Positions 61,448-64,000 of a stretch of DNA of 64,000 nucleotides are shown one piece after another. The translations under genes and the position numbers were made by a program. A model generated the notes under the pieces. That model was not told the origin of the DNA. It saw only the letters and a list, made by a program, of their open reading frames with translations, and made no database searches. The DNA comes from Pseudorasbora parva (Eukaryota > Chordata > Actinopteri > Cypriniformes > Gobionidae): contig NC_090179.1 of NCBI RefSeq assembly GCF_024679245.1, forward strand, positions 5,399,320 through 5,463,319, read 5' to 3'. Within the stretch, counting starts at the first letter, position 1, and each line of letters opens with the position of its first letter.

Positions 61448-63470
61448 TGCATCATTGTGTCATGACTTCATGATTAATTCACTATTAACAAATTCAGCTC
61501 ATGATTTATCATAAACTTACTATAAAATTCACATGTAACTAGTGTAACTAGTATTCAGCCCAGTTAAGGGAACGGAGGTACCATATCATCATGGCCTATG
61601 TGTGGGTGGAGAGAGAACTGTACGGATCCCAGCAGACGTTCCATCACTTCCAGACTTAACTGCTTGTTTCCTGTTTGGTTATTTTTTAGGGACTGATTCC
61701 TCAGAAACCGTTAACCAACATCGTAACCGAACGTGCAGCGGCTCTGGATCCTCGGATCAGCAGTACAGAATCGAAAACCGTTTCTTTCGGACATGTTCGA
61801 TACTGAGAACCGATGAGCCGATGAGCTGAGCATGCGTTTTATTTGTTCAGAGGAACGAAATGCAGGTTAAGTGTATAAAACGGATCACGTTTGGAAACAT
61901 CATCACATAAAGCTGACTGATCACTGTATTATTTTAAAGTTCGTAACACAATGGATTGTAAAATGGTCAAACTAAGCATTTATTTGTTTTATCAATAATG
62001 CATAATATTTTCAGGCTGAGTTTTTTTCTTATTTAATTGAAATAGATTAATTAAAGTCGATACACATTAGCTTGCAGCATTTCGCAGCTCAGCACACACA
62101 CACTGCTACAGCGGTGATCCGTTTTTTTTAACCGGTTCATTGAAAGGAACTGTCGGAAAGTACCGGTTCGCAGTAAAGAACCGAACTTCCCATCACTAGC
62201 AGGCTGATGTTGTTGATGGTGGATCTCCTTGATGTCGTTGCCTGCCTACATCCGGGTGCGCGCAGCAGTCCTTGCAAACAACTAATCGTACGATGTCAAA
62301 GTTTATTTACATCCGCCACAATCGATCATATACTAGTTCATTCACCATTCATTGGAATGTCCGTGTTTTTTTATTATTATTTTTTATTTTATTTGTTGTA
62401 ATGACATATAATGTCTTGTTTTTTATGTTGGTTTGTGTAGGTTATTTGAATTTGCCATGTTGATATGAACCTCCAATGAAGTTGCACGTCATTCTTACGT
62501 CAGACGTCATTTCAATCCACTCTAGAAATGAGTTAGGGGGTCAGTTCATAAACTCAGAGCTAATCTTGTCTAAATAATCAATAACTGGGAAACTACTTGA
62601 GTGAACTTTTGTGGTGTCTGAACAATATTGCAGCTTTGAGTACAGCTCTGCAATTTTATTGAGTTTCGAACACTTGGGGAATACAGTGTAGTTTGTCTGT
62701 TATTTCGTGTTGTCTTGTCTAGAGTCTTGTCTTGTGTTGGTTCCTGCCCTAAGTTTCCCTGGACACTGTCTCCTACCGCCTGACAGCAAAGCTGATTCTG
62801 AGAGAGAACATCAAGCCTCCAATTCAGAAATCCTGACAATAATGTTCTCAAAATGTTATGTTTAAACATTTAAGGAATATCACAAAACATGTATAATTGT
62901 TTTATAGAGTGTTATCCTAACTTTCAAAAGAACATTATAAGAACAAAAAATAAAACTACCGTTGAAAAAATGTATAGAGCAATGCATGGTAATGTCCTCA
63001 GAACATTCTAATAACAAAACATTTCTAGCTGGGTGGAGACACCCCTCGCTGCAGCCTGTAGCACGATGACGTAGCTGGATCAGATCCAATACGTACTGGA
63101 TGGTGGATCGTTATGGCGACGTCATTCATACCGATCCATGGGTTAACTTAATGCATGCGCTGGGTCTTAAGTGACATATTTGATCAATATTGTAGATGAT
63201 GTTCTAACCTGTGTAGTAGTACTGATAAATAGTAGGCTAAAAAATAATTATTAATGAATAAGTCATCTTTTCATAAATGTGATGCTTAAGTTATCCTAGT
63301 TTCTCTCTACATGCATGCAAAATAGTTAAAATATTAATATATTCTGGTCATATTTGCTGTTAAGTGGTAGCAAAAATGAGTGAAGTAATTTTGGACCATA
63401 ATGCATTTTGGTGTGTCATGTGACTTAATATTGTACCAAAAAGAAGACCAAGGGTCATTAAGCATCTCTT
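61448..63470. other. Non-coding tail of the window, repeat fragments only
   Basis: Contains a GAACCG/CGGTTC-rich repeat portion (about 61700-62195, ending CCGAACTTCCCATCACTA) related to 43255-44050. The remainder shows no exon or element I can name. Confidence 0.5.
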
Positions 63471-63845
63471 AAAATGCTGATATTTTGATCTTTTCGGTCA
63501 CTGGTGGACTTTATCACATGTCCTTCTGATAACACTAATAAAACATTTATAATGCTTTAATATTAATAAATAATCAATTTGATCTAAAAAGATGCACTTA
63601 ATTAAAATGCTAATATTTTGAGATGTTCAATCACTGGGGCACTCTAGAAATATCACATGTCCTTCTGATAACACTAATCAAACATTTATAATGTATTAAT
63701 ATTAATAAACAATCTATTTGATCTAAAAGATGACCTTAAAATGCTGATATCTTAAGTTTTTCAGTCACTGGTGCACTTTAGTAATATCATGAGTCCTTCT
63801 GGTAACACTAATAAAACATGATATATTAAAAACGATCTATTTGTT
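63471..63845. repeat. Three tandem copies of a ~130-bp sequence
   Basis: Each copy contains AAAATGCTGATATTTTGA-like, TCACTGGTGCACT-like, TCCTTCTGATAACACTAAT and AATAAACAATCTATTTGATC-like blocks, starting near 63472, 63605 and 63735. Copies differ by several substitutions and small indels. No coding capacity. Confidence 0.85.
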
Positions 63846-64000
63846 TATTAGCCATTGTTTATTCATAGAAAGGCTCATTTTGATTCTTGAAGTTATTTAT
63901 TCCAACAAAGGAATAATCTACACAGAATAAACTATTGTTTAGTTACAGTAATATACTGACGACTTTCCTAAGAATAACAGGTTTTAATGGGGAAAAGTTA

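Overview
This is vertebrate nuclear DNA, almost certainly from a cyprinid fish (a carp or zebrafish relative). The basis is three intron-containing vertebrate genes on the + strand, very long CA/TG and AT microsatellites, and a dense load of fish-type DNA transposons: Tc1, hAT with 8-bp target duplications, and TTAA-flanked palindromic elements. A DIRS-type tyrosine-recombinase retrotransposon is also present. There is no bacterial-style operon, CRISPR array or viral genome.

Layout. 1-6112: repeat territory. A TTAA-flanked foldback element (616-6112) is split by a 4.75-kb degenerate DIRS retrotransposon (1131-5887) whose coding strand is minus. 6391-7276: two 3' coding exons of a divergent apolipoprotein A-I-like gene. 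9283-18646: a T-box gene of the Tbx1/Tbx10 group, probably tbx10, with seven well-supported exons and one tentative first exon; its large introns are filled by transposons. 20277-47381: complete bace1 (beta-secretase), nine coding exons and about 506 residues, poly(A) signal near 48660. Its intron 1 (14 kb) is a stack of transposons and microsatellites. Intron 4 holds a 4.2-kb minisatellite of 33/22-bp units. 48700-64000: no recognisable gene; nested hAT elements, foldback elements, SINE-like fragments and a 130-bp tandem triplicate.

The genes are not a functional unit. In mammals BACE1 and the APOA1 cluster lie in the same chromosomal band (human 11q23), so the association here may be old synteny. 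ApoA-I is a secreted lipid carrier, Tbx10 a nuclear transcription factor and BACE1 a membrane aspartyl protease of the secretory and endosomal pathway.

No convincing new biological system is visible. The observations most worth checking are: (i) a 1,038-bp hAT element whose 8-bp target duplication overlaps the exon 8 splice donor of bace1, so the donor is now partly transposon sequence and readthrough would encode a membrane-anchor-less BACE1; (ii) a DIRS element that still carries its internal complementary region, spelling out the circle junction around an AAC core; (iii) a TC microsatellite that serves directly as the polypyrimidine tract of bace1 exon 6; (iv) an 11-bp-modular minisatellite array inside bace1. 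Exon boundaries were placed by eye from GT/AG sites, reading-frame phase and protein-family similarity; no alignment was run.
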